This document shows positions 7,947-16,270 of a DNA stretch of 64,000 bases, piece by piece (position 1 is the first letter of the stretch; the number at the start of each line of letters is the position of its first letter). The DNA lies in contig JAFVTI010000034.1 of assembly GCA_017503325.1 (NCBI GenBank), positions 50,827-114,826 of the forward strand, written 5' to 3'. A model generated the notes under the pieces. That model did no database searches, was not told the origin of the DNA, and saw only the letters and a list, made by a program, of their open reading frames with translations. The position numbers and the translations under genes were made by a program. This DNA comes from Clostridia bacterium (GTDB lineage: Bacteria; Bacillota; Clostridia; Oscillospirales; CAG-272).

Positions 7947-9596
7947 TTACTCGACCGCTGCCGCGATCATACCATTGATCTTTTCGCGCATTGCGAGGAT
8001 GGAGCCGGCGCAGGTGGCGCATCTGTCAAAGCGGATCTCGCCCAAAATCTCCTCGGCTGCCGCAATCACGGCGTCCTTGCCGTAATACTTTTCGGCCAGC
8101 TTCATGGCGCGGATGTCCTGCAGCGCTTCGTGGAACACGATGATTCTCAGCGATTCCCATGCCGTGCCGTCAAGGCCGGGGTAAACCGAATAAGTATCTC
8201 CGCCCGGCACCCAATATTCGCCGCATGCGTCCACGAACGGGTTGATCGGGTCGACAGAGCCGCAGGTGTTATAGAAGTTATATCCCCACTGCAAAAAGCC
8301 CGCGATATCATATTTATACATCTGATAGCCGATCGATCTGTTTCGCCACGAGGGCATTGCCATCAGGCGGTTGGAGACGTTGACGCATTGGCCGCAGCAA
8401 TAGTAGGTCCAAAGGTTTGGCACCTCTGCTTCAATAAAGGATGCGATATGGTCGTTGGAGGGAATGGGCAGGGGAACGATGCCTTGCTTGAAGAATTCAA
8501 AATTGGAAAGCGCGTCCATGATGGGATAGCCCTCCAGAATGTCCGCCACGACCGCCTTTGCCGCCTTATACGACTCTAACTGCTCGGTATTGGGCTCGTC
8601 CGAGATATGGAAGTAGCAACGCTTATCGTCACCGCGTGCTTTCATATGTGCCAGAAAATCGGGCAGGAAGGTGCGCAGGAAGGTGCTGTAATCCTTTCCC
8701 GCTGCCTCGGTCTCCCAACCGAAGATCTTTTTGTATTCGCCGTCCACGGTCGCCATGACCTTGGGAGCGTGCGCCGCGCCCCATTGGGTAAACAGGTGCG
8801 CGATCTCAAAATATTTGATACCCACGCGGTCGCACATGTCGATCCAGCGATCCAGCTTGTCATAGCCAAAGGAATAGGTATCACCGTTCTTGCAAACGTC
8901 GATCAGCTGCACCGTGGTGCGCTCACCGCCCACGGTGGTGTCCAGCGCGGGGGTAAAGATAGGCGTCAGCAGCAGATTGATGCCGTTTTTCTTTGCAGTC
9001 GCGGCAAAATTCTCCACGATTCTCCAATGCTCCTCGCTCCAAGCGTCCACGCGGTAATAGTTAGCAAGGCAGTCGGTATGGAACCATTGTGTCAAAATCA
9101 GCTCCTGCTCGGGCAGGGATGCACCGATTACTCTCACCTCAAATCTCTCCGTTGCCACCTCGTTGCCAAGTCCGTCCACTAAAGTGATCGCGCAAGGGTA
9201 CGTGTCTGCGGCCACCGAGCCGTCAAGGTCAAATTCCACCCATGCGCTCTGGGTCTGATCCTTCATGATCGAAACCGCGCCGCCGTAGTGCAGAGGCTGC
9301 AGCAGATCGGGGTAAAGCCCCGGCTCGGTGCGCAAGTAGTTGCCGTCGTCACAGCCGGGGAAGGTGGGAATGTCTACACGGATATTCTTGACAAAGCGAA
9401 CGCTTGCAAAGGGCGCAAGTGCGCCGTCCACGCGCACGATGGCGCGGCCTGCGTGGTCGGGCTCGCTGCAAAAAAGCAGCTGCACCGAAAAGCGTTCGTT
9501 ATTGAGTACGGAAAGCGCGGACAGGGGCTTGAAATCCTCAATTTTCTGATCGGGAAAGCATTTTTCAAGGCTGGAAATGAGAGCTGTTTTGATCAT
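7947..9596 (-). CDS. DUF4091 / GH123-like glycosidase
   Basis: A 549-aa cytosolic protein with an N-terminal beta-sandwich (about 1-165) and a C-terminal TIM-barrel-like DUF4091 domain related to GH123 N-acetylgalactosaminidases. The motif FHISDEPN near residue 335 contains the adjacent Asp-Glu pair that serves substrate-assisted catalysis in GH123. Other blocks typical of the group are LTQWFHTDCLANYY and GFLQWGYNFYNT. No signal peptide is present. It starts 20 nt after proC, so it is the last gene of the proBAC transcript. The link to proline synthesis is positional only. Exact substrate unknown. Confidence 0.8.
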   Translation of the reverse strand: MIKTALISSLEKCFPDQKIEDFKPLSALSVLNNERFSVQLLFCSEPDHAGRAIVRVDGALAPFASVRFVKNIRVDIPTFPGCDDGNYLRTEPGLYPDLLQPLHYGGAVSIMKDQTQSAWVEFDLDGSVAADTYPCAITLVDGLGNEVATERFEVRVIGASLPEQELILTQWFHTDCLANYYRVDAWSEEHWRIVENFAATAKKNGINLLLTPIFTPALDTTVGGERTTVQLIDVCKNGDTYSFGYDKLDRWIDMCDRVGIKYFEIAHLFTQWGAAHAPKVMATVDGEYKKIFGWETEAAGKDYSTFLRTFLPDFLAHMKARGDDKRCYFHISDEPNTEQLESYKAAKAVVADILEGYPIMDALSNFEFFKQGIVPLPIPSNDHIASFIEAEVPNLWTYYCCGQCVNVSNRLMAMPSWRNRSIGYQMYKYDIAGFLQWGYNFYNTCGSVDPINPFVDACGEYWVPGGDTYSVYPGLDGTAWESLRIIVFHEALQDIRAMKLAEKYYGKDAVIAAAEEILGEIRFDRCATCAGSILAMREKINGMIAAAVE

Positions 9597-9616
9597 TTGG
9601 TCATGTCCTCCGTTAT

Positions 9617-10414
9617 TTATGATTTTCCGAGTTGCTTGTTACGTTCAAAAGAAGCCTTGACCGCGTCTATTACGGTCTGCTCAAGATTGTCATTTTGCAG
9701 CACCTTGACGCCCTCAATGGTCGAGCCGCCCTTGGAGCAAACGGCCTCGCGCAGCGCGTCGGGGGTTCTGCCGTCATTTTGCAGCATCAGCGCCGCGCCC
9801 AGCAGCATTTGCGAGGCGTAAGCGCAGGCCTGCTCGTAGGAAAGTCCGCATGCCTCGCCGCCCTTGGCAAGCGCGTCGGCAAACATGTAAGCAAAGGCAG
9901 GACCGCAGCCCGAGACCGAGGTGCCCGCGTCAAACAACGCCTCGTCGAGCAGATCAACCTTGCCCGCGTGCTGCATGGCGTAAAGGAAGGTGTCCACCTG
10001 CTCGGATGTTGCCTGCCGGTTATAGCAATAGAGAATCATACCCGCTCCTACCGCCACGGGGGTGTTGGGCATGATGCGGATGACGGGTGCGCCCGGGAAC
10101 AGCTCTGCAAGGCGTTCCAGCGTCACGCCCGCGCACATGCTGACAAGGCAAAATGGGGTCTCTCTGCTCTGAAGCACAGGGGAAAGCTCGGCAGCCACCG
10201 CGGCAAGCATCTGCGGCTTGACGCCCAGATAGATCAGGTCGCAGACCGCGCAGACCGTATCGTTGTCGGCCTGTGTCGCGCCTGTTTTTTTGCAAAGCAT
10301 TTGCGCCTTGAAGGTGTCGGGGTCGCTGACGTAGAGCGAGCAATCGGTACGCGAAGCGGCAAGGGCAAGCGCACCGCCCATGTTACCTGCACCGATAAAT
10401 CCAATTCGTTTCAT
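9617..10414 (-). CDS. proC: Pyrroline-5-carboxylate reductase
   Basis: A 265-aa enzyme for the last step of proline synthesis, reducing pyrroline-5-carboxylate with NAD(P)H. The N-terminal Rossmann motif IGFIGAGNMGGALA and the late block SGCGPAFAYMFADALAKGGEACGL, a ProC signature, are present. Also seen are RIMPNTP and VCSKGGSTIEGV. It begins 9 nt after proA and is followed by the DUF4091 gene. Length is normal. Confidence 0.97.
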   Translation of the reverse strand: MKRIGFIGAGNMGGALALAASRTDCSLYVSDPDTFKAQMLCKKTGATQADNDTVCAVCDLIYLGVKPQMLAAVAAELSPVLQSRETPFCLVSMCAGVTLERLAELFPGAPVIRIMPNTPVAVGAGMILYCYNRQATSEQVDTFLYAMQHAGKVDLLDEALFDAGTSVSGCGPAFAYMFADALAKGGEACGLSYEQACAYASQMLLGAALMLQNDGRTPDALREAVCSKGGSTIEGVKVLQNDNLEQTVIDAVKASFERNKQLGKS

Positions 10415-10423
10415 ATAAGCTCC

Positions 10424-11683
10424 TTATCTGACTTGACCGTTTCCGGTGATCACGTATTTGTAAGTCGTCAGCTCGCAAAGCCCCATCGGGCCGCGCGCGT
10501 GCAGCTTTTGGGTGGAGATGCCCATCTCACAGCCAAAGCCAAATTCACCGCCGTCGGTAAAGCGGGTGGACACGTTGACGTAGACCGACGAGGAATCCAC
10601 GCCGCGCACGAATGCGTCGATGGCCGCGTCGTCGGTGGCGATAATGGCCTCGGAGTGCCCCGTGGAGTGTGCGCCGATGTGGAAGATCGCCTCGTCCGCG
10701 CTGTCCACAATGCCCACGGCTAAGATATAGTCCAAAAATTCGGTGTCAAAATCGTTCTCGCCTGTAGGAATTGCATCAATGATGGCGCATGCGCGCGCAT
10801 CTGCTCTGAGCTCGACCGGAATATTGCCCGCGTCGCGTCGCGCGTCAACCAGTCGCGCCTTGAGCAGGGGAAGAAAACCGGCTGCAATATCCTTGTGTAC
10901 CAGGCATACCTCGCATGCGTTGCAAACCGAGGGGCGGCTGGTCTTGGCGTTGTCTAAAATATTCAGAGCCTTGTCAAAGTCGGCACTTTTGTCCACGTAA
11001 ACGTGGCAGATGCCCGTGCCGGTCTGAATGCAGGGAACCGTGGCGTTTTCGATGCAGGAGCGGATCAGCCCCGCGCCGCCGCGCGGGATCAGCATATCCA
11101 CGTAGCCGTTGGCCTTCATCAGATCTGTCGCACTCTGGCGAGAGGTGTCCTCCACCAGGTTGACAAGATCCTCGCAAAGTCCCGCATCCAAAAGTCCCTT
11201 GCGAAGGGCTGAGACGATGGCGGCTGCGGACAGAGCCGCATCACGTCCCGGGCGCAGCACGCAAACGCTGCCCGCCTTGATGGCAAGGGCGGCGGCGTCC
11301 GAGGTCACGTTGGGGCGGCTTTCGTAAATGATGGCGATCACGCCCATAGCCGAGGAGATCTTGCGCACCACCATGCCGTTGGGTCGCTCAAAGCATGCAA
11401 GCTCGCGCCCCAAAGGGGAGGGGAGCGATACCACGTCCAGAATACCGTTGGCCATGCCGCGGATGCGCGCGGCATCCAGGCGCAGTCTGTCTAACATCAC
11501 ATCCGAAATGCGGCCGCGTGCGGCCTCTACGTCCTTTTGGTTGGCGGCAAGAATGGCGTCTGTGTCTGCCACAAGCGCGCCTGCCATGGCGGTCAGCGCC
11601 GCATCGATCTGCTCGGGTGTATAATTTCTGATTTCGGTCACCGCGTGTTTGGCGGTCACTAAAATTTCTTGTGTTGTTCTCAT
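10424..11683 (-). CDS. proA: Gamma-glutamyl phosphate reductase
   Basis: A 419-aa aldehyde-dehydrogenase-fold enzyme for the second step of proline synthesis. The catalytic cysteine lies in the SRPSVCNACEVCLVHKD block (about residue 253). Other family blocks are IYESRPNVTSDAAALAIKAGS, LRPGRDAA and the C-terminal RGPMGLCELTTYKYVI. It starts 3 nt after proB, indicating translational coupling. Confidence 0.97.
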   Translation of the reverse strand: MRTTQEILVTAKHAVTEIRNYTPEQIDAALTAMAGALVADTDAILAANQKDVEAARGRISDVMLDRLRLDAARIRGMANGILDVVSLPSPLGRELACFERPNGMVVRKISSAMGVIAIIYESRPNVTSDAAALAIKAGSVCVLRPGRDAALSAAAIVSALRKGLLDAGLCEDLVNLVEDTSRQSATDLMKANGYVDMLIPRGGAGLIRSCIENATVPCIQTGTGICHVYVDKSADFDKALNILDNAKTSRPSVCNACEVCLVHKDIAAGFLPLLKARLVDARRDAGNIPVELRADARACAIIDAIPTGENDFDTEFLDYILAVGIVDSADEAIFHIGAHSTGHSEAIIATDDAAIDAFVRGVDSSSVYVNVSTRFTDGGEFGFGCEMGISTQKLHARGPMGLCELTTYKYVITGNGQVR

Positions 11684-11686
11684 GCC

Positions 11687-12457
11687 TTATTCTCCTTTTG
11701 CGTGAAAGCGCGTGCCCACGGCCTTGCCGTCAAGGATATCGTAAAGTGACTCGGGGTCGCGGCCGTTGGCGATCACCATGTCGCAGCCCGCGCCGGTTGC
11801 GATCTGTGCCGCGCGCAGCTTGGTAGCCATGCCGCCCGTGCCAAGCGAGGAGCCTGCGCTGCCGCCAAGTGCAAGAATGCGCTCGTCCAGCTCGTAAACG
11901 TCCGAGATCAGCTGCGCATCGGCGTTCTTGTGGGGGTCTGCGGTATAAAGACCGTCAATGTCGGAAAGAAGCACCAGCAAATCGGCATGTGTGCTCTCTG
12001 CCACAATGGCTGCCAGCGTGTCGTTGTCGCCGATCTCAATCTCCTCGGTGGCCACCGTGTCGTTTTCGTTGATGATGGGCAGCACCGAAAGCGCGAGGAG
12101 GCGACTCATGGTGTTCTCAAAATTTTGGTGGCGATCCGCATGACGAAGATCCTCTGCAGTCAGCAGGATCTGTGCCACGGTGTGATTATATTCTGCAAAA
12201 AGCTTGTCGTAAGTATACATCAGCTCGCATTGACCCACGGCAGCCGCGGCCTGCTTGCCTGCGGTGTCGCGCGGGCGAGATGGAAGCCCCAGCTTGCCCA
12301 CACCCATGCCGATCGCGCCCGAGGAGACCAAAATGATCTCGTGCCCCGCGTTTTTGAGGTCGGAGAGCACCTTGCAAAGCTGCTCGATACGCTTGATATT
12401 GAGTCTGCCCGTGGCGTGCGCCAGCGTGGACGTGCCGATTTTGACAACCGTTTTCAT
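11687..12457 (-). CDS. proB: Glutamate 5-kinase (without PUA domain)
   Basis: A 256-aa amino-acid kinase catalysing phosphorylation of glutamate, the feedback-controlled first step of proline synthesis. Visible motifs are VVKIGTSTL at the N-terminus, LVSSGAIGMGVGKLGL, INENDTVATEEI and GTGGMATKLRAAQIATGAG. The roughly 100-residue C-terminal PUA domain of the longer ProB form is absent, as in several Firmicutes. AAGGAGG precedes the ATG. The transcript starts about 45 nt upstream and has no room for a T-box. Confidence 0.97.
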   Translation of the reverse strand: MKTVVKIGTSTLAHATGRLNIKRIEQLCKVLSDLKNAGHEIILVSSGAIGMGVGKLGLPSRPRDTAGKQAAAAVGQCELMYTYDKLFAEYNHTVAQILLTAEDLRHADRHQNFENTMSRLLALSVLPIINENDTVATEEIEIGDNDTLAAIVAESTHADLLVLLSDIDGLYTADPHKNADAQLISDVYELDERILALGGSAGSSLGTGGMATKLRAAQIATGAGCDMVIANGRDPESLYDILDGKAVGTRFHAKGE

Positions 12458-12511
12458 GGAAAATACCCCTCCTTGGATGAAAGGATTTTAGTTTGCTAAA
12501 TAGTTAGTATC

Positions 12512-12540
12512 ATTATAGCATATTATCATGCCGTGCGCAA
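12512..12540 (-). promoter_or_regulatory. Sigma-A promoter of proBAC operon
   Basis: TTGCGC (12535-12540) and TATAAT (12512-12517), 17-bp spacing, leader of about 45-50 nt. Confidence 0.8.
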
Positions 12541-12550
12541 GAGAAAGAGC

Positions 12551-12590
12551 AAAAAAAGCAGAGCGAAAAGGATTTTTCGCTCTGCTTTGT
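12551..12590 (-). terminator. Terminator after deacetylase gene
   Basis: GCAGAGCGAAAA (12558-12569) pairs with TTTTCGCTCTGC; the minus strand continues into seven T residues (complement of 12551-12557). Confidence 0.85.
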
Positions 12591-12592
12591 TT

Positions 12593-13561
12593 TTATTCGC
12601 TTTGTTTCCAGGAAGGGATCTGATCCTTGTAGACCGTATAGAACTCGGTGTTGGTGACAAGGTAGACGCCCTCGGCCTCGCTCATCATCTTAACCAGCTG
12701 CTCAAAGGTCTCGTAGCCCTTTCCGCCGTTGAGATCCAGCTCGTAAGCGTGTCCCCATACGTAAAAGAGCATATCCTCGGTGCACTCGGCGTCAATGAAT
12801 TCCTGCGCCAATGTCAGGCAACGGGGGTCAACGATTGAGCAGGTGGGCATCCACTTCATAAAGTATTCGGGCAGCGCAAAGCTGTAGGTCGAGGTCGTGC
12901 CGCGTGCAAAGCGGATGTCGGTATTTTCCAGCACCAGCTCAATGGTCTTGTCGGTGTATTCGGTGTCACCGCCCGGCCATGCCATGCCAACGGGACGCAC
13001 GCCTGTCAGCTCTTCAATGTTGTCGGCATCCTTGCCAACCTCTTTTTTGATCTGATTTGCGCGCTTGTCGTAGTTCTTGAGCGAGGGGTGATTGAGCGTG
13101 TGCACCAGCACCTCGTAGCCGTCGTAAATGCCGGTTTTGAGCTCCTCCTCGGTAAAGCGTTGATGGGGAATAGAGGGGTCACCGATCGCAGGACCTACCC
13201 AATCCCAATTTGCACCGTAAAGGCCGGTGTTGATGTTGAAGGAAATACACTTGACGTCATATTTTTTCAGGATCTCAATGACCTTCAGATCCTGCGTAAT
13301 GCCGTCGTCAAAGCTGAGTGTGAAAAATTTCTTGGGCTTTCCGTCGTTTGGCACAATGGTTACCTCCTCTGTGGCAATTTCCGTGACAGGCTCGGTCGTA
13401 GGCTCGGCCTCGGTTTCGGTGGGGGTCTCTGTTGCTTGCTGGGTTGCGGGCTCGGTGTCTGCGGGTGTGGTCTGCTCTGGGGCAGAGGCGCTGTCACAAG
13501 CAGAGAGCATGGCCGTCATACCAAGCAGCAGGGCAAGCGCGATTTTTGCTGCGTGTTTCAC
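12593..13561 (-). CDS. Polysaccharide deacetylase-family lipoprotein
   Basis: A 322-aa lipoprotein starting at a GTG (13561) with GGAGG 8 nt upstream. The lipobox is LSAC, followed by a Thr/Glu/Pro linker with EQTT. The NodB-homology domain shows TLSFDDGITQD (catalytic Asp and first metal Asp), LVHTLNHPSL in place of the usual HTxxHP metal site, and GMAWPGGDTEYT. It probably removes N- or O-acyl groups from a cell-wall or dietary polysaccharide at the membrane surface. It has its own promoter, which overlaps the aroQ stop codon, and its own terminator. Confidence 0.85.
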   Translation of the reverse strand: MKHAAKIALALLLGMTAMLSACDSASAPEQTTPADTEPATQQATETPTETEAEPTTEPVTEIATEEVTIVPNDGKPKKFFTLSFDDGITQDLKVIEILKKYDVKCISFNINTGLYGANWDWVGPAIGDPSIPHQRFTEEELKTGIYDGYEVLVHTLNHPSLKNYDKRANQIKKEVGKDADNIEELTGVRPVGMAWPGGDTEYTDKTIELVLENTDIRFARGTTSTYSFALPEYFMKWMPTCSIVDPRCLTLAQEFIDAECTEDMLFYVWGHAYELDLNGGKGYETFEQLVKMMSEAEGVYLVTNTEFYTVYKDQIPSWKQSE

Positions 13562-13591
13562 GTTTGTATCCTCCAATTCCTTGATAATTCC

Positions 13592-13620
13592 ATTATATCA
13601 AACGGATACTCGCTTGTCAA
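13592..13620 (-). promoter_or_regulatory. Consensus promoter of deacetylase, overlapping aroQ stop
   Basis: TTGACA (13615-13620) and TATAAT (13592-13597) with 17-bp spacing. The -35 hexamer includes the stop codon of aroQ (13617-13619). Confidence 0.85.
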
Positions 13621-14057
13621 CCGTTGTTTTGAAGATGCGCCAAAAGCTTTTTCATGGCCTCGCTGTAGCTGTCAAAGCCAAGACCTGTCACGCGCACCAC
13701 GCATACGGGGGTGACGTAAGAAATATGACGAAATGCCTCGCGGCTGTCCACGTCAGATAAGTGTACCTCGGCCGAGGGGATCTCCACGGCGGCAATCGCG
13801 TCGGCAATGGCCACGCTTGTGTGCGTGTAAGCGGCGGGGTTGATCACAATGCCGTCGTATTTGCCAAGCGCGTCCTGAATGGCGTCCACGATCACGCCCT
13901 CGTGATTGGTCTGCATGATGTCGACCTCAATGCCAAGCGCGGCGGCGGTTGCCTTGATATGCTCGCAAAGCGCGGCGTAGGACTTGTTGCCGTAAATGGC
14001 GGGCTCACGACGGCCAAGCAGGTTGAGATTGGGGCCGTTGATGACTAAAAACTTCAT
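13617..14057 (-). CDS. aroQ: 3-dehydroquinate dehydratase, type II
   Basis: A 146-aa type II dehydroquinase, third step of the shikimate pathway. Signatures are NGPNLNLLGRREPAIYG (catalytic Arg and Tyr), INPAAYTHTSVAI, and EVHLSDVDSREAFRHIS with the catalytic His. It overlaps the aroE-aroK gene by 4 nt (ATGA) and is the last gene of the aromatic operon. Confidence 0.97.
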   Translation of the reverse strand: MKFLVINGPNLNLLGRREPAIYGNKSYAALCEHIKATAAALGIEVDIMQTNHEGVIVDAIQDALGKYDGIVINPAAYTHTSVAIADAIAAVEIPSAEVHLSDVDSREAFRHISYVTPVCVVRVTGLGFDSYSEAMKKLLAHLQNNG

Positions 14058-15280
14058 AAAATTACCTCCAAAATGCGTGCGGCAACCGCTTCGGGTGTGC
14101 CATCGTTGGGGATTATGGTATCTGCAAATGCACGGTAGAGCGGCTCGCGGATGCGGTACATATCGGCAAGCTTATTTGCCTGTGAGAGCGGTCTGCCGTC
14201 GCAGGGGAGATCTTGCAGCGGACGTGTCAGCCAAACGACCGTACCGTTTTGCTCCAGCGGGTACCGGTTTTCGGGGCGGGTCACAACACCGCCGCCCGTG
14301 GCGATGATCTGCCCGTGAGCGGCACCCACCTCGCAGACGACTTGGTGCTCGATGGCGCGAAACGTATTCTCGCCATCGTCAGCAAAAATCTCGGGGATGG
14401 ATTTGCCCGCCTTTTGCACGATCAGCGCGTCGGTGTCCACGAATTTCTTGCCCGTCAGGGTCGCAAGTATTGCACCGATGGTGGATTTGCCGCAGCCCGG
14501 CATGCCGATCAGTACGATATTTGCGCTCTCGGCTGCAAAGGTGCGCACGATGCGCTCGATCTGCGCGGTGTCCACGGGTGTGCCTGTAAAGCGCTCGTGT
14601 CCCGCAGCCGCCTGCGCGACCAGCATGGAAAGACCGTTGGTACAGGGAATGCCAAGCTGCTCGGCTTGCGCCAAGAATGCGGTGCGCGCGGGATTGTAGA
14701 TCATGTCCGCCGCGCCGCAAAGATGCGGGAATTGGGTAAGATCCACAGGTGAGATGCCCGATTTCGGGTACATGCCCACGGGCGTGCAGTTGATGATGAC
14801 CTGGGCGTCGCCGTGCAGGCTGTATACGTTGTCGTAATTGACCTCTCCCGAGCGCGAAACGATGACCACCTCGGCAGCGTCCGCATCACGCGCGACCGCA
14901 ACTGCTGTCTTGGATGCACCGCCCGAGCCAAGGATCAGTACCTTTTTGCCTGCAAGAGCAATGCCTGCGGACGAAAGCGCATAGGAAAAGCCGAAATAGT
15001 CGGTGTTGTCGCCAAGCAAGGTGCCGTCCGCACGACGCGTGACGGTGTTGACCGCGCCCAGCTTCTCGGCAGCAGGGGTCAGCGCGTCAAGGAAAGGGAT
15101 CACGACTTGCTTATATGGAATTGTCACGTTCATACCCACATAATCGCCGTGTTTGACAAACTCTCCCACCTCGTCGGGAGCAAGCTCCTTCAAGGTGTAG
15201 TCGGGATTGCCCAGCATGGCGTGGATCTGGGGCGAAAAGCTGTGCGAGAGATGCTCGCCGATTAAGTAAAAATGGCTCAT
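14054..15280 (-). CDS. aroE-aroK: Bifunctional shikimate dehydrogenase / shikimate kinase
   Basis: A 408-aa fusion. Residues about 1-240 are shikimate dehydrogenase: YLIGEHLSHSFSPQIH, MNVTIPYKQ with catalytic Lys, GDNTDYFGF, and the nucleotide motif LILGSGGASKT. Residues about 245-408 are shikimate kinase: Walker A GMPGCGKSTIG, FVDTDALI, and GGGVVTRPENR. It thus performs two consecutive shikimate-pathway steps. I chose the ATG at 15280 because homologues begin close to MSHFYLIGE; an alternative ATG at 15292 adds MEID. Both start codons lie in a repeat copy (15275-15430). It overlaps aroQ by 4 nt. Confidence 0.93.
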   Translation of the reverse strand: MSHFYLIGEHLSHSFSPQIHAMLGNPDYTLKELAPDEVGEFVKHGDYVGMNVTIPYKQVVIPFLDALTPAAEKLGAVNTVTRRADGTLLGDNTDYFGFSYALSSAGIALAGKKVLILGSGGASKTAVAVARDADAAEVVIVSRSGEVNYDNVYSLHGDAQVIINCTPVGMYPKSGISPVDLTQFPHLCGAADMIYNPARTAFLAQAEQLGIPCTNGLSMLVAQAAAGHERFTGTPVDTAQIERIVRTFAAESANIVLIGMPGCGKSTIGAILATLTGKKFVDTDALIVQKAGKSIPEIFADDGENTFRAIEHQVVCEVGAAHGQIIATGGGVVTRPENRYPLEQNGTVVWLTRPLQDLPCDGRPLSQANKLADMYRIREPLYRAFADTIIPNDGTPEAVAARILEVIL

Positions 15281-15430
15281 ATCAATTTCCATGCCGCCTT
15301 TGGCGGCTCAAATAGTGATGGAAACTTCACCGTGGAGCTTTGCTCCAAAAATGGGCCGAGACCCATTTTTAGGTGAAGTTTATGCGTGAATGGTTGCGTA
15401 TAAAGGAATATCACGTGAACTTTCACGCTA
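15275..15430 (-). repeat. 156-bp hairpin repeat, copy A
   Basis: It matches 22623-22778 at 153 of 156 positions in opposite orientation. On the minus strand it starts at the TAG stop of the preceding gene and ends at the ATGAGC start of aroE-aroK. It contains the hairpins CGTGAA/TTCACG, AAAAATGGG/CCCATTTTT, TGGAGC/GCTCCA and GCCGCC/GGCGGC in a row. Confidence 0.9.
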
Positions 15431-16261
15431 GAACTCCATGAGTGCGGGGATTGCCCTGTAAGGGAAGGATGCGCGCTGATCGGATGTCAACAAGTGCTCG
15501 GCCTGCAGCAGCGCGTAAGCAAAATTGACTTCAATATCGTTTGCGGTGCGGTCGAAGGCAAATTCGCCGCATTGTGCATAGTCGAGATCGCTGTTGCGCT
15601 TGCCTGTAAAGCGTTGGCGGTTGTAAAGAATTTTGGCAATATTGAGGCGCGTGCTGCCCTCGTTTCTGCTGACTGTGGCAACGTATGCGGGGGCACTGTC
15701 GGCATACAGGCAGCACTTTCTGTGCCCGCCCTCTTCAAAGTATTCAAGAAACGTGTAGCAAAGGTCGCAGAGCGAGGCGGGAGATACCTTGATCTTATCT
15801 TCCCCGACAAGTGCGTCCGCATCGTCCTCTTCAAAGGAGGGATTGCCAAAGCACAGGTAAAGATCCCCGTCAATCGCTTCGATTGTCATCTCGGGCGAGG
15901 AAATGCTGTACTTGCGGCGCAGGGCGTCGCAAGCCTCGGTATAAGCCGAGTCGGAAAGCTCGTAGGGCGTGATCTCACCCTCGATCTGCTCGGCACAAAG
16001 CAGAGCACACAGGCGTGTATTGAATTTGGACTTGCTCTCCAAAAACATCTTATTGCTCTTGAAAAAGGCCGCACCCTTTTCGGTCAGCGCGTATCCTTCG
16101 ATATATCCGCCTGCGCAAAGCTTGCCGAGAGAAAAGGCAAGCGCACCTTTTGAGAGCGGATAGGGCAGAGAGGCGCAAGCGGCCTCCAAGAGCGCATCAA
16201 GCGCGGTCTTTTTGTCGCGAATGGCGGCAAGCACCTTGTAATCAATGACTGTATAAAACAT
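15428..16261 (-). CDS. Unknown protein with winged-helix-like N-terminus
   Basis: A 277-aa soluble protein inside the aromatic operon, 9 nt after aroC. The first 75 residues resemble a winged-helix fold (a predicted three-helix core, then GGYIEGYALTEKGAAFF, as in PadR/MarR-like C-terminal wings). The rest is mixed alpha/beta, with two short cysteine groups (CDLCYTF and HRKCCLYAD). I do not recognise the family. Its place between pathway enzymes would fit a regulator of the operon, but this is positional inference. The stop codon coincides with the start of repeat copy A. Confidence 0.7.
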   Translation of the reverse strand: MFYTVIDYKVLAAIRDKKTALDALLEAACASLPYPLSKGALAFSLGKLCAGGYIEGYALTEKGAAFFKSNKMFLESKSKFNTRLCALLCAEQIEGEITPYELSDSAYTEACDALRRKYSISSPEMTIEAIDGDLYLCFGNPSFEEDDADALVGEDKIKVSPASLCDLCYTFLEYFEEGGHRKCCLYADSAPAYVATVSRNEGSTRLNIAKILYNRQRFTGKRNSDLDYAQCGEFAFDRTANDIEVNFAYALLQAEHLLTSDQRASFPYRAIPALMEF

Positions 16262-16270
16262 AAAGCCCCC

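Noticed and set aside
7756..8085. Plus-strand ORF over the hairpin repeat downstream of DUF4091
   Set aside because: The sequence is repeat DNA followed by antisense of a real gene.
12458..12540. Possible T-box or riboswitch upstream of proB
   Set aside because: The leader is only about 50 nt, too short for a T-box, and no matching hairpin-terminator is present.
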